A stretch of 64,000 nucleotides of DNA, taken from contig CAVVCQ010000001.1 in the NCBI GenBank assembly GCA_963746805.1, positions 1,178,001 through 1,242,000 of the forward strand, written 5' to 3'. The notes below the pieces were generated by a model. It was not told the DNA's origin. It saw only the letters and a list, made by a program, of their open reading frames with translations, and searched no databases. The position numbers and the translations under genes were made by a program. Origin of the DNA: DATHTC01 sp963746805. GTDB lineage: Bacteria > Actinomycetota > Thermoleophilia > Gaiellales > Gaiellaceae. Positions 21,566 through 30,181 of this stretch are shown here, piece by piece (positions within the stretch are counted from its first letter, which is position 1; every line of letters starts with the position of its first letter).

Positions 21566-22221
21566 TCGCCCCCTACGCGCTGGACGCCCTCGACGCGGAC
21601 GAGCGCGACGAGTTCGAGGCGCACCTCCGCACGTGCGAGCGCTGCCGCGCCGAGCTGCCGACGCTGCGGGAGGCGGCCGCCGCGATGGCCTTCGCCGCCG
21701 AGGCGCCGCGGCCGCCCGACCGGCTGCGCGGCCGGATCCTCGATGCGGCGCGCGCCGAGCGGTCGAACGTCGTTCCCCTGCGTCCGTGGAAGACCGTCGC
21801 CTACGTCACGTCCGGTATCGCCGCGGCGGCCGCGGCGATCGCGATCGGGCTTGGGCTCTGGGGCGTGTCGCTCTCCGACGACCTGGACGCGGAGCGCCAG
21901 GCGTCCGCCCTCCTCGCCGACCCGAGCGCACAGGCCGTCTCGATCGACGGCGCGGACGGTCGGCTCGTCGTCTCACCCGACGGGGAGGCTGCGCTCGTCG
22001 TCTCGCTCGGCGAGGCCCCGGCCGGGAAGACGTACGAGGCGTGGGTGATCCGCGGCGGTGAGGCCACTCCCGCCGGCGTCTTCGAGACGGAGGACGGCCG
22101 CGGGATCCACGTGCTCGACGAGCCGGTCGCCGCGGGCGAGACGGTCGCGGTCACGCTCGAGCGCGACGGCGGCGTGGACGCGCCCTCCGGCGAGCCGCTC
22201 CTTACCGCCACGCTGAGCTGA
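21547..22221 (+). CDS. Anti-sigma factor, RskA family
   Basis: 224 residues. The N-terminal cytosolic zinc anti-sigma domain has H26, C30 and C33 (HLRTCERC). A single membrane helix spans about residues 84-108 (TSGIAAAAAAIAIGLGLWGV). The external C-terminal half is an RskA domain with GKTYEAWVIRGGEATPAGVF. In this family the protein holds its sigma factor at the membrane until regulated proteolysis or redox change frees it. The 19-base overlap with the sigma gene keeps the two in fixed ratio. Confidence 0.93.
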   Translation: MDAHELIAPYALDALDADERDEFEAHLRTCERCRAELPTLREAAAAMAFAAEAPRPPDRLRGRILDAARAERSNVVPLRPWKTVAYVTSGIAAAAAAIAIGLGLWGVSLSDDLDAERQASALLADPSAQAVSIDGADGRLVVSPDGEAALVVSLGEAPAGKTYEAWVIRGGEATPAGVFETEDGRGIHVLDEPVAAGETVAVTLERDGGVDAPSGEPLLTATLS

Positions 22222-22227
22222 GCCGAA

Positions 22228-22245
22228 CCGGGAGCGCGCTCCCGG
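22228..22245 (+). terminator. Palindromic hairpin after the anti-sigma gene
   Basis: CCGGGAGCGCGCTCCCGG, an 18-base perfect palindrome 7 bases after the stop. No T-run. It may reduce read-through into the lipoprotein gene 43 bases further on. Confidence 0.5.
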
Positions 22246-22287
22246 CGAATCCGTCCCGACCACGCGATCGACCAGGAGGGACGGGAC

Positions 22288-22974
22288 ATGACTCGCACGA
22301 CGCTCGCGCTGCTCGCCGCAGTCCTCGCGCTCGCCGTCGCGGCCGCCGGCTGCGGCGGAGACGACGACGAGGGCGCCGCGGCCGACCACACGACGATGAC
22401 GATGGCCGGTCACGAGATGCCCGCCGCCTCGGGCTCGAGCGCGGCCGCGGACACGCGCGTGACGCTCGACCGGCTCCTCGGCGAGCACGCGATGCTCGCG
22501 ATGTTCGCCACGCAGAAGGGGCTCAAGGGCGAGGACGACTTCGAGGCGATCGCCGGCGCCCTCGACGCGAACAGCCGTGACCTCGCGGACGTCATCGGCT
22601 CGGTCTACGGCGACCAGGCGGCGAAGACCTTCCTCGACGGCGAGCTGCTCTGGCGCTTCCACATCGAGCAGTTCGTCGCGTACACCGTCGCGCTCGCGAA
22701 GCAGGACGAGGCGGCGCAGCAGGAGGCCGTCGGCAAGCTCATGGGCTACGTCGAGGCCCAGAGCTCGTTCCTCGCCGACGCGACCGGGGCGGACAAGGCC
22801 GCCGTCCGCGACGCGCTCTCGATGCACGTCATGGAGCTGAAGGGCCAGCTCGACGCCTACGCGAAGGGCGACTACGAGCAGGCGTACGCGCTCGCGCGCG
22901 AGGCCTACGCCCACATGTTCGCCACGGGCGACGCGCTTGCGGCGGCGATCGTCGCGCAGGGACAGGGCTCCTGA
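22288..22974 (+). CDS. Predicted lipoprotein, helical, function unknown
   Basis: 228 residues. A lipoprotein signal peptide ends in a lipobox (AAAGC, Cys 22). A short linker rich in Asp, Met and His follows (DHTTMTMAGHEM), which could bind copper or another metal. The rest is alpha-helical with conserved-looking acids and His (RLLGEHAMLAMFATQKG, FHIEQFVAYTVALAKQ, ALSMHVMELKGQ, EAYAHMFATGDAL), probably a four-helix bundle repeated once. A ribosome site (AGGAGGGA) lies 9 bases upstream. It follows the sigma/anti-sigma pair and probably belongs to their regulon. Confidence 0.8.
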   Translation: MTRTTLALLAAVLALAVAAAGCGGDDDEGAAADHTTMTMAGHEMPAASGSSAAADTRVTLDRLLGEHAMLAMFATQKGLKGEDDFEAIAGALDANSRDLADVIGSVYGDQAAKTFLDGELLWRFHIEQFVAYTVALAKQDEAAQQEAVGKLMGYVEAQSSFLADATGADKAAVRDALSMHVMELKGQLDAYAKGDYEQAYALAREAYAHMFATGDALAAAIVAQGQGS

Positions 22975-22992
22975 CCCGACGCGGCGACCCGA

Positions 22993-23023
22993 GAGGCCGG
23001 CCGTGTGCGGCGCGGCCGGCCTC
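22993..23023 (+). terminator. Hairpin terminator after the lipoprotein gene
   Basis: GAGGCCGGCCG / CGGCCGGCCTC, an 11-bp perfect stem with a 9-base loop, 18 bases past the lipoprotein stop. No T-run, as is common in high-GC actinobacteria. Confidence 0.65.
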
Positions 23024-23086
23024 GACGGGACGGATCGTCACGCTCTCGGCACGAAGCGGTCCGGTGCCGCTCCTAGACTCGCCCGG

Positions 23087-25099
23087 GTGATCACCGACCT
23101 GCGGTCGCCCCTGCGCGAGCTCTTCGGCTTCGACGACTTCCGTCCCGGACAGGAGGAGGTCGTTCGCAGCACACTGGCCGGGCGGGACACGCTCGCGCTG
23201 ATGCCGACGGGCTCGGGGAAGTCGCTCCCGTACCAGCTCGCGGGGATGCTCCTTCCCCGCCCCACCGTCGTCCTCTCGCCGCTCATCGCGCTGATGAAGG
23301 ACCAGGTGGACAAGCTGCCGCCTGCGGTCGCCGCCCGCGCCACGGTCGTGAACTCGTCGCTGCCGGCGGACGAGGTCGAGGCCCGGCTCGGCGCGCTTGC
23401 CGCCGGCCGTGTGTCGCTCCTGCTCGCCGCGCCCGAGCGCCTGCGGCGGCGTGACTTCGTCGAGACGCTCGCGGCCGCGCGGATCGGCCTCGTCGTGGTC
23501 GACGAGGTGCACTGCGTGAGCATGTGGGGCCACGACTTCCGCCCGGACTACCTGTTCATCCGGGCCGCGCTCGCCGAGCTCGGGGATCCGCCGGTGCTCG
23601 GCCTCACGGCCACCGCCACGCCCGATACGGAGAACGAGATCGGCCGCGCGCTCGGCCGCGACTTCCACGTCGTGCGCGCGAGCGTCGTCCGGCCCAACCT
23701 CCGCCACGCCGTCGACGCGTTCGACTCGGAGGAGGACCGCAAGCGGGGGCTGCTGGCACGCCTCACGCGGACGGACGGCCCCGCGATCGTCTACGCCCGC
23801 TCGCGCGAGTCGTGCGAGAAGCTCGCGCGCTTCCTCCGCGGGCACGGCGTCCGCGCGCTCCACTACCACGCGGGGATGGAGCCGGGCGAGCGGACGGCGG
23901 CGCAGGACGCGTTCCTCACCGGCGCGATGCGCGTGGTCGTGGCGACGACCGCGTTCGGAATGGGGATCGACAAGCCGGACATCCGGCTCGTGCTGCTCTA
24001 CAACCTCCCCGGCTCGCTCGAGGACTACGTCCAGATGGTCGGCCGGGCGGGGCGCGACGGCCGGCCGAGCGACTGCGTGCTCTTCTCCGGGCGCCGCGAC
24101 GCCTCGGCCCTCCGCCGGTTCGCGGAGCGCGACGTCCCCGACGCAGATGCACTGCGCGATCTCTACCGCTCCTTGCGTACGCGCGCCGCGGACGGGGTCG
24201 CCGTCGCGGGCACCGATGAGCTCGGGGACGAGGAGCACGACCCGCGCGTCCTCGTCGGGATGCTCGAGCAGGCCGGCCTCGTGCGCCGCGGCTTCGACCG
24301 CGGGCGGGCGATGAGCGTCGAGCTCCTGCCACCGCCGGCCGACGCGGGCGAGCGGATCGCGTTCCTCCTCGCACGAGCGCGGGCGCAGGCGCTCGCGCGC
24401 GCGGACCGCATCGCCGCGTTCGGGGAGTCGCACCGCTGCAGGCAGGTGGAGATCGCGGAGCACTTCGGCGAGGAGGCGGCGCCGTGCGGCGTCTGCGACC
24501 GCTGCTCCGGCACGGCGGCGCCTCTCGCCGTTGCCACCGAGGCGCCCGCACGCGAGCTCCCGGCAGACATCGCGGGCGCGATCGTCGACGCCGTGCGCTC
24601 GCTCGAGCGCCCGCTGGGGACGAGCGGGCTCGTCGCGACGCTGTCCGGCTCGGTCGGCGCGCCGCCGACCGGTCGCCGCAACCGCTCGTACGGGCTCCTC
24701 GCGGCCGCGCCGCCGAGCCGGATCAAGAGCTGGATCGGGACGCTCGTCGCAAGCGAGCACCTCGAGCGGTTCACGAGCGAGGACGGCTATCCGCTGCTCC
24801 GCCCCGGACGCACCGACGAGCCGCTGCCCCGGCTGGGCGCGCCTGCGTCGGCCGCGTCTGCTGCGGCAGCGCCTGACGGCGACCCGCTGTTCGAGCGCCT
24901 ACGCGCCTGGCGGCTCGAGCGCGCGCGGGAGCAGTCCGTGCCCCCGTACGTGGTCTTCTCCGACAAGACGCTGCGCGAGATGGCGGCGGTGAAGCCGGCC
25001 GACGAGCAGGAGCTCGCGGCCGTCAACGGCGTCGGCCCGGCGAAGATCGAGCGCTACGGCACCGACGTGCTGGACCTCGTCGCAGCGTTCGCCGCCTGA
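23087..25099 (+). CDS. recQ: ATP-dependent DNA helicase RecQ
   Basis: 670 residues from GTG 23087; earlier in-frame sequence is not family-like. A 3'-5' helicase for recombination and fork repair. The Walker A motif MPTGSGKS is at 39-46, and motif II is DEVH (139-142) instead of the usual DEAH/DECH. Motif V/VI reads VATTAFGMGIDKPDIR and MVGRAGRDG. The zinc-binding Cys set follows (HRCRQ then CGVCDRCSG), then a winged-helix region and a C-terminal HRDC domain (residues about 598-670; FERLRAWRLERAREQ, GVGPAKIERYG). Complete domain order, so a full-length RecQ. Confidence 0.95.
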   Translation: MITDLRSPLRELFGFDDFRPGQEEVVRSTLAGRDTLALMPTGSGKSLPYQLAGMLLPRPTVVLSPLIALMKDQVDKLPPAVAARATVVNSSLPADEVEARLGALAAGRVSLLLAAPERLRRRDFVETLAAARIGLVVVDEVHCVSMWGHDFRPDYLFIRAALAELGDPPVLGLTATATPDTENEIGRALGRDFHVVRASVVRPNLRHAVDAFDSEEDRKRGLLARLTRTDGPAIVYARSRESCEKLARFLRGHGVRALHYHAGMEPGERTAAQDAFLTGAMRVVVATTAFGMGIDKPDIRLVLLYNLPGSLEDYVQMVGRAGRDGRPSDCVLFSGRRDASALRRFAERDVPDADALRDLYRSLRTRAADGVAVAGTDELGDEEHDPRVLVGMLEQAGLVRRGFDRGRAMSVELLPPPADAGERIAFLLARARAQALARADRIAAFGESHRCRQVEIAEHFGEEAAPCGVCDRCSGTAAPLAVATEAPARELPADIAGAIVDAVRSLERPLGTSGLVATLSGSVGAPPTGRRNRSYGLLAAAPPSRIKSWIGTLVASEHLERFTSEDGYPLLRPGRTDEPLPRLGAPASAASAAAAPDGDPLFERLRAWRLERAREQSVPPYVVFSDKTLREMAAVKPADEQELAAVNGVGPAKIERYGTDVLDLVAAFAA

Positions 25100-25123
25100 T
25101 CCCGGGCTAGAATCCGGCCCTTC

Positions 25124-27586
25124 GTGGTGTTCACGCGAAGACGCACGCAGGCGCCGCGCTCCGCGCGCGGGCGCCGGATCCGCAAGCTCCGCCTCCTCGC
25201 ACTCGCGAGCGTCCTCATGCTGCTCGGGCTCGCGGCCTTCACGTTCGGCCTCGTCGCGGCGGTCGCGAGCGAGGTCCCGTCGCTCGATCCGGCGCGCCAG
25301 CAGGCCCGCGAGCTGAACGGCTACGTGTACGCGAACGACGGGAAGACGATCCTCGCGGTCCTCCGCGGCGACGAGAACCGGGTCCTCGTCGACTCCGACG
25401 ACATCGCGCCGATGATGAAGCACGCGATCGTCGCGATCGAGGACCGGCGCTTCTATGACCACCGCGGCGTCGACCTGCGCGGGATCGTGCGCGCGGCCTG
25501 GGAGGACGTGCGCAACAAGGACGCCGTGCAGGGCGGCTCGACGATCACGCAGCAGTACGTGAAGAACGCCTACGCGGGGAACGAGCGCTCGATCGCGCGC
25601 AAGGTCCGGGAAGCGGCGCTCGCGTGGCAGCTCGAGAACCAGTGGCGCGACAAGGACCGGATCCTCACGGCGTACCTGAACACCATCTACTTCGGGAACG
25701 GCGCGTACGGGATCCAGCAGGCGGCGCGGATCTACTTCGGGCACGGGGCGAAGCAGCTCACGGTCGCGGAGTCGGCGCTGCTCGCCGGGATCCCACAGGA
25801 CCCGTCCCACTACGACCCGGTCGCGAACCCGAACGACGCGCTCGTGCGGCGGAACATCGTGCTCCGGGCGATGCACGACCAGGGCTACATCACCGCCGCC
25901 GACCGCACCGCCGCCAGGAAGGTGCCGCTGCCGAAGCCCGAGGACGTGCGGCAGCCCGGGACGCAGAGCCCGCACGCGCCGTACTTCACGAACTACGTCA
26001 CCGACCAGCTCGTCGACCGCTTCGGCGCCGCCAATGTCTACGGCGGCGGCCTGCGCGTCACGACCACGATCGACCTCGGACTGCAGGAGCTCGCGCGCAA
26101 GGCGATCGCGGAGCACCTCGACGACCCGGAGGGGCCCGAGGCGGCCCTGGTCGCGCTGGACCCGAAGTCCGGCAACGTCCTCGCGATGGTCGGCGGCCGC
26201 AACTACCGGGCGAGCCAGTTCAACCTCGCCGTCCAGGGGCAGCGGCAGCCAGGCTCCGCGTTCAAGCCGTTCGTGCTCGCGACAGCGCTCGAGAAGGGGA
26301 TCAGCCCGGGGACGACGATGACGTCGTCGGAGCGGTCGATCTCGCTCGGGGACAAGCTCTGGACGCCGCACAACTACGAGGACTCGTACCTCGGGCCGAT
26401 CACGCTCGAGACGGCGACGGTGCACTCCGACAACGCCGTCTACGCGCAGCTCGCCGCCCTCGTCGGGCTCGACGACGTCATCCGCGTCGCCCGCAGGATG
26501 GGCGTGACGAGCCCGATGAAGCAGTACTTCTCGCTCGCCCTCGGGACGCAGGTGGCGAATCCGCTCGAGCTCGCGCGGTCGTACGCGGCGTTCGCGAACA
26601 AGGGCTTCCGGATGGACATCCGCGGCCGCAAGCCGGGGACGACCTGGAACCGCCCGCGCGCCGTGGACGCGGTCGAGGACTCGGACGGGAACGTCGTCGA
26701 CGACTTCCAGCAGCAGCCGCGGCGCGTGCTCTCCGAGCGGACGGCGTCGACCGTGAACCGGCTGCTGCAGGGCGTCGTCCGCGAGGGGACGGCGACGCGC
26801 GCGGCGATCCCCGGCTGGAGCGTCGCGGGCAAGACCGGCACCACCGAGAACTACGGCGACGCCTGGTTCGTCGGGTACACGCCCGAGCTCGTGGTCGCCG
26901 TGTGGGTCGGTTACCCGAAGGGGCTGCGGCCGATGCTGACGGAGTTCGACGGCGAGTCGGTCACCGGCGGCTCGTTCCCGGCGGAGATCTTCAAGACGTT
27001 CGCCGAGCAGGCGCTCCCCTACCTCGGCAAGCAACCGGCCGGCTTCGACCAGCCGCCGTCGGACTGGGTCGCGCCGCTCGCGGTCGTCCAGCGCGACGGC
27101 CTCCTCCAGCGCGACAACGGCAACTGCCGCAACGCGTACACCGTCCTCTACTTCGGCGGGGCCGGGCCGAAGCGGACGGCGAACTGCAAGCCGAACGAGG
27201 TGGAGGTCCCGAACCTCGTCGGCCGGAAGCTCGCGGCCGCGGAGCAGCGCCTCGCCGAGCAGCCGCTCGGGTCGGTCGTGCTCTACCGCCCCGCCGAGCC
27301 CGGCGAGCCGCTCGGTGTCGTCGTCGACCAGATCCCGCGGAAGGGCCGCGCCTCGGCGTACGACGAGATCCAGCTGTGGCTCGCGAAGCCGATGCACGGC
27401 GTCATCCCGCGCGTCCAGGGGCTCACGCTCGGCACGGCGCGCCAGAAGCTCGGCCGGCTGAAGCTCGATGTCCGCGTTGCCTCGTGGACGGACGGGCCGC
27501 CGTTCCGGGTGATCTCCCAGGTGCCCAAAGCCGGCGTGGCGGCGGAGCCGGGGATGCGGGTAAAGCTCGTCGTCGCACGCGGCTAG
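25124..27586 (+). CDS. Class A penicillin-binding protein with two PASTA domains
   Basis: 820 residues from GTG 25124. A cytosolic Arg-rich tail and one membrane helix (about 22-48) precede the glycosyltransferase domain, with catalytic E106 in EDRRFYDHRG and the GGSTITQQYVKN motif. The transpeptidase domain has SxxK at S378-K381 (GSAFKPF), SDN at 435-437 and KTGTT from K570. Two PASTA domains follow from about residue 690 (EVPNLVGRKLAAAEQRL and IPRVQGLTLGTARQKL). It polymerises and cross-links peptidoglycan at the outer face. PASTA domains bind muropeptides or the wall. It resembles actinobacterial PonA. Transcription probably ends at the hairpin just downstream. Confidence 0.95.
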   Translation: MVFTRRRTQAPRSARGRRIRKLRLLALASVLMLLGLAAFTFGLVAAVASEVPSLDPARQQARELNGYVYANDGKTILAVLRGDENRVLVDSDDIAPMMKHAIVAIEDRRFYDHRGVDLRGIVRAAWEDVRNKDAVQGGSTITQQYVKNAYAGNERSIARKVREAALAWQLENQWRDKDRILTAYLNTIYFGNGAYGIQQAARIYFGHGAKQLTVAESALLAGIPQDPSHYDPVANPNDALVRRNIVLRAMHDQGYITAADRTAARKVPLPKPEDVRQPGTQSPHAPYFTNYVTDQLVDRFGAANVYGGGLRVTTTIDLGLQELARKAIAEHLDDPEGPEAALVALDPKSGNVLAMVGGRNYRASQFNLAVQGQRQPGSAFKPFVLATALEKGISPGTTMTSSERSISLGDKLWTPHNYEDSYLGPITLETATVHSDNAVYAQLAALVGLDDVIRVARRMGVTSPMKQYFSLALGTQVANPLELARSYAAFANKGFRMDIRGRKPGTTWNRPRAVDAVEDSDGNVVDDFQQQPRRVLSERTASTVNRLLQGVVREGTATRAAIPGWSVAGKTGTTENYGDAWFVGYTPELVVAVWVGYPKGLRPMLTEFDGESVTGGSFPAEIFKTFAEQALPYLGKQPAGFDQPPSDWVAPLAVVQRDGLLQRDNGNCRNAYTVLYFGGAGPKRTANCKPNEVEVPNLVGRKLAAAEQRLAEQPLGSVVLYRPAEPGEPLGVVVDQIPRKGRASAYDEIQLWLAKPMHGVIPRVQGLTLGTARQKLGRLKLDVRVASWTDGPPFRVISQVPKAGVAAEPGMRVKLVVARG

Positions 27587-27587
27587 A

Positions 27588-27630
27588 CGCGTGGGGGAAC
27601 CCATGGTTCCCCCACGAGCCCCCTCCTTCC
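27588..27630 (+). terminator. Repeated palindromic terminator element, copy 1
   Basis: Begins 2 bases after the PBP stop: a palindrome with arms CGTGGGGGAACC and GGTTCCCCCACG around a CAT centre, followed by a pyrimidine-rich stretch CCCCCTCCTTC. The same module, in the same orientation to its upstream gene, follows serA (34685-34727). Likely a terminator or 3' stability element present in several copies in the genome. Confidence 0.7.
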
Positions 27631-27951
27631 GCCTCGTGGCTTCGAGTCCCCTCTGCGTGGCCTCCCGGGCGGATGAACCGCCCTCCGGCCAAGAGGCCGT
27701 CTCTCGTTGCAGTGACCGGGCCTAATGGTGTGGCCTGCGCACGCGCACCTGCGGTGCGGACGCTCCGGCCAGGAACCTGGTCTCATCGGCACATGGCGGG
27801 TCGTGACGGGCGGGATGCGCTGTGCCCCTGGACGGGGCACGCGGCGATCCCGCCCGTCCGAGTCATCCGAGGCCCTGTTGGCCTTGATCCGGGACGCCTC
27901 ACTTCGTGTCTGACACCGGCCATGGCTCCTCGAGACATGGCCTCGCTCGCG
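27631..27951. other. Gene-free region with nested hairpins
   Basis: No ORF here has recognisable protein character. It contains GGGCGG/CCGCCC (about 27668-27684) and a long nested hairpin. Its outer stem is GACGGGCGGGAT (27808-27819) with ATCCCGCCCGTC (27848-27859), and its inner stem GTGCCCC/GGGGCAC lies around 27823-27842. The element GTGTCTGACACCGGCCATGG at 27907-27926 recurs at 61887-61906 on the other strand. I considered a structured RNA but could match none of the known large RNAs. Confidence 0.5.
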
Positions 27952-28512
27952 TCAGCGACGTGGCCCGCGGCTGACGTAGCGCGAGCCCGCGACGAGGTAG
28001 CGCCAGGGCCGGTCGGCGGCCTTCGTGATCCCGACGCGCGTCGTGCGGACGAGCTCCGGCTCCGACATCCGCTCGCGGAGCTCGAACGGCGGCTCGTCGA
28101 GCGGGAGCGCGTCGTGCGCCCGGGTCACGCCCAGCGCCTCGCACAGCCTCCCGGGCCCGGCGCACAGGAGCCGCTCGTCCTCGAGGCCGCGGCGCGCGCG
28201 CATCTCCTCGAGCCCGTGCGTCGGCGCGAGCGCGCGAAGCAGGACGGCGCTCGCGACCCCCTCCCCTTCGCACACCAGGTTCAGGCACCAGTGCAGCCCG
28301 TACGAGCGGTACACGTAGGCGTGCCCGGGCGGGCCGAACATCGCCGCGTTCCGCGCCGTCCTGCCGCGGTAGCCGTGCGCCGCCGGGTCCTCGTGGTCGT
28401 AGGCCTCGACCTCGACGATCTCGCCGCCGACGCCGTCGACCAGGAGCGTCACCCCGAGCAGCTCCGGCGCGATCTCGTGCACCGAGCGCGCGAAGAACGG
28501 GCGGCGGATCAC
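27952..28512 (-). CDS. 3-methyladenine DNA glycosylase (AAG/MPG family)
   Basis: 186 residues from GTG 28512, overlapping the stop of the MFS gene (GTGA). It excises alkylated purines such as 3-methyladenine to start base excision repair. Family segments are ELLGVTLLV, VEVEAYDHEDPAAHGYRGRT (with the catalytic Glu and the stacking Tyr/His) , NAAMFGPPGHAYVYRSYGLH (DNA-intercalating Tyr), CLNLVCEGEGVASAVLLRAL and LCAGPGRLCEALGVT. The length matches the bacterial family. It is the last gene of a long minus-strand operon. Confidence 0.93.
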   Translation of the reverse strand: MIRRPFFARSVHEIAPELLGVTLLVDGVGGEIVEVEAYDHEDPAAHGYRGRTARNAAMFGPPGHAYVYRSYGLHWCLNLVCEGEGVASAVLLRALAPTHGLEEMRARRGLEDERLLCAGPGRLCEALGVTRAHDALPLDEPPFELRERMSEPELVRTTRVGITKAADRPWRYLVAGSRYVSRGPRR

Positions 28513-29813
28513 GTGGCCTGCGCCGGCTCGCGCGCCGCCCGGGCGTCGTAGCGGGCGAGCGCCGGGAACAGCAGGCCGATCGCGACCGTGCCGACGACGC
28601 AGAGGACGCCGCCGGAGACGACGGAGAAACGGATGCTCGTGAGCGATGCGACGATGCCCGCCTCGACGTTCCCGAGCGTCGGTGTGCTCGCGACCTGTGC
28701 GAACTCGATCCCGGCGAGGCGGCCGCGCATCGAGTCGGTCGTGGCCGTGAGCATGATCGCGCTGCGGAAGACCGCGCTGATCAGGTCCGCACCGCCCGCG
28801 ACCGCGAGCAGCACGAGCGCGACGGGCAGGGTGTCGACGAGGCCGAACGCGGCGATCGCGACCCCCCAGATCCCGGCCGCGACGAGCACGGCCACGCCCT
28901 GGCGGCGCACGTGGCTCGTCCAGCCGGAGGTGAGCGAGCACAGCAGGGCGCCCGCGTAGGGCGCGGCATAGAGGTAGCCGGTCGTGGCGGCACCGCCGCC
29001 GAAGTGCTCCTCCGCGAGCGCCGGGAAGAGCGCGCTCGGCATCCCGAAGATCATCGCGTTCGAGTCGACGAGGAACGAGCTGAGGACGACGCGGTGGCGC
29101 TTCAGGTAGCGAAAGCCCTCGAGCACTGACCGCAGCCCCGGCCGGTCGGCGTCCGCGGCCGGCGCGATGTGCGGCAGCACGAGCAGGCTCAGCAGCGAGG
29201 CGCCGAAGCTCACGACGTCGAGCAGGTAGGTGAGCGGCAGCCCGATCGCGGCGATCAGCAGGCCGGCCATGGCCGGGCCTGCCACCGCGCCGAGGTTCGA
29301 GTAGAGGCCGTTGAGGTTCGAGGCGGCCACGATCTGCTCCTCCGGCACGAGGTGCGGCGTCAGCGAGCGCATCGCGCCGACGCCGAGGCAGAAGAACGAC
29401 GCGGCGAAGAACGCGAGCACGAAGAGCGCCCACACGCGCGGCTCCTCCAGCGACGAGTTCACGACGAAGCCGATGCCCGTGAGCAGGAGCAGGCTCTCCG
29501 TCCAGAGCAGCAGGCGCCGGCGGTCGACGGCGTCCGCGATCGAGCCCCCGACGAGGGTCAGCGTCAGCAGCGGCACGAGCTCGACGAAGCTGACGAGCCC
29601 CACCTGCAGCGTCGACCCGGTCAGCTGGTAGACCTGGTACGGAACGGCGACGCCGACGATCTGGCTCCCGATGTACGACACCGTCTGGCCGAGCCAGAGC
29701 CAGCGGAACGGCCGGGACGTCTTCAGCGGGCGCGTGTCGATCGCGACGCGCGCGAGCAACTCCCGCAGCCCGGGCCGGTCGGCGCCGGGCGGCGTTTCGG
29801 GATGCGAGTCCAC
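28509..29813 (-). CDS. MFS transporter (EntS-like)
   Basis: 434 residues from GTG 29813, about 12 membrane helices. The loop 2-3 motif is GGSIADAVDRRRLLL, a variant of the MFS signature. Segments such as SLTPHLVPEEQIVAASNLNG and AVAGPAMAGLLIAAIG are typical of the EntS/DHA3 family of exporters for siderophores, macrolides and similar small molecules. The substrate is unknown. It is coupled by a 4-base overlap to the DNA glycosylase gene and lies 8 bases after the RemA-like gene stop. Confidence 0.85.
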   Translation of the reverse strand: MDSHPETPPGADRPGLRELLARVAIDTRPLKTSRPFRWLWLGQTVSYIGSQIVGVAVPYQVYQLTGSTLQVGLVSFVELVPLLTLTLVGGSIADAVDRRRLLLWTESLLLLTGIGFVVNSSLEEPRVWALFVLAFFAASFFCLGVGAMRSLTPHLVPEEQIVAASNLNGLYSNLGAVAGPAMAGLLIAAIGLPLTYLLDVVSFGASLLSLLVLPHIAPAADADRPGLRSVLEGFRYLKRHRVVLSSFLVDSNAMIFGMPSALFPALAEEHFGGGAATTGYLYAAPYAGALLCSLTSGWTSHVRRQGVAVLVAAGIWGVAIAAFGLVDTLPVALVLLAVAGGADLISAVFRSAIMLTATTDSMRGRLAGIEFAQVASTPTLGNVEAGIVASLTSIRFSVVSGGVLCVVGTVAIGLLFPALARYDARAAREPAQAT

Positions 29814-29821
29814 CGGGTGCC

Positions 29822-30172
29822 CTAGAAGAGGCGCTCGGCGTCGGCTGGCCGCGCCGTCGACTCGAGCAGGCGCCGCGCCCGCCGGGTCAGGTCGTTCAGG
29901 TCGACGCGGCCGCTCTCGGCGTCCTCGACGATCTTCTCTGCGAGCGCGAGCGCTTCCGCGAGCGCTGGTGCGACCGCGTCGGCCCGGACGCCCATCTCGA
30001 GCAGGATCGTCCGCTCCGTGCGCGAGGCGATGATCGGCTCCGCGATCCCGTCGACCCAGACGCGGGTCCGGCGGCCGTCGCCGCGCTCGCCCCCGGTGAG
30101 TGGCTCGAGCGCGTAGATCCGGTCGGCGCGCGCCCACTTGCCGAACCCGAGGAACACCATCCGCGCCTCCAC
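29822..30172 (-). CDS. Small protein, possibly RemA-like (DUF370)
   Basis: 116 residues from ATG 30172; an ATG at 30160 is equally possible and gives MVFLGFGKWARADRI. The N-terminal 60 residues resemble the RemA/DUF370 DNA-binding fold: LGFGKWARADRIYAL aligns with the family's IGFGN...ANRIISI, and GRRTRVWVDGIAEPIIAS with its GRRTRAVIIMDSDHVILSA. The second half is a helix rich in Ala and Glu followed by a basic segment. RemA proteins form rings and control matrix genes in Bacillus. The similarity is weak and by eye only. Confidence 0.5.
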   Translation of the reverse strand: MEARMVFLGFGKWARADRIYALEPLTGGERGDGRRTRVWVDGIAEPIIASRTERTILLEMGVRADAVAPALAEALALAEKIVEDAESGRVDLNDLTRRARRLLESTARPADAERLF

Positions 30173-30181
30173 AGCGGCGGA

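Noticed and set aside
24899..27604. A 901-codon open frame on the minus strand
   Set aside because: Antisense to recQ and the penicillin-binding protein, no domain character.
27631..27951. RNase P RNA, tmRNA or 6S RNA in the gene-free region
   Set aside because: None of the conserved cores of these RNAs could be recognised on either strand.
25624..28551. A 975-codon plus-strand frame
   Set aside because: Out-of-frame shadow of the PBP gene running on into the gene-free region; Arg/Ala/Gly-rich with no motifs.
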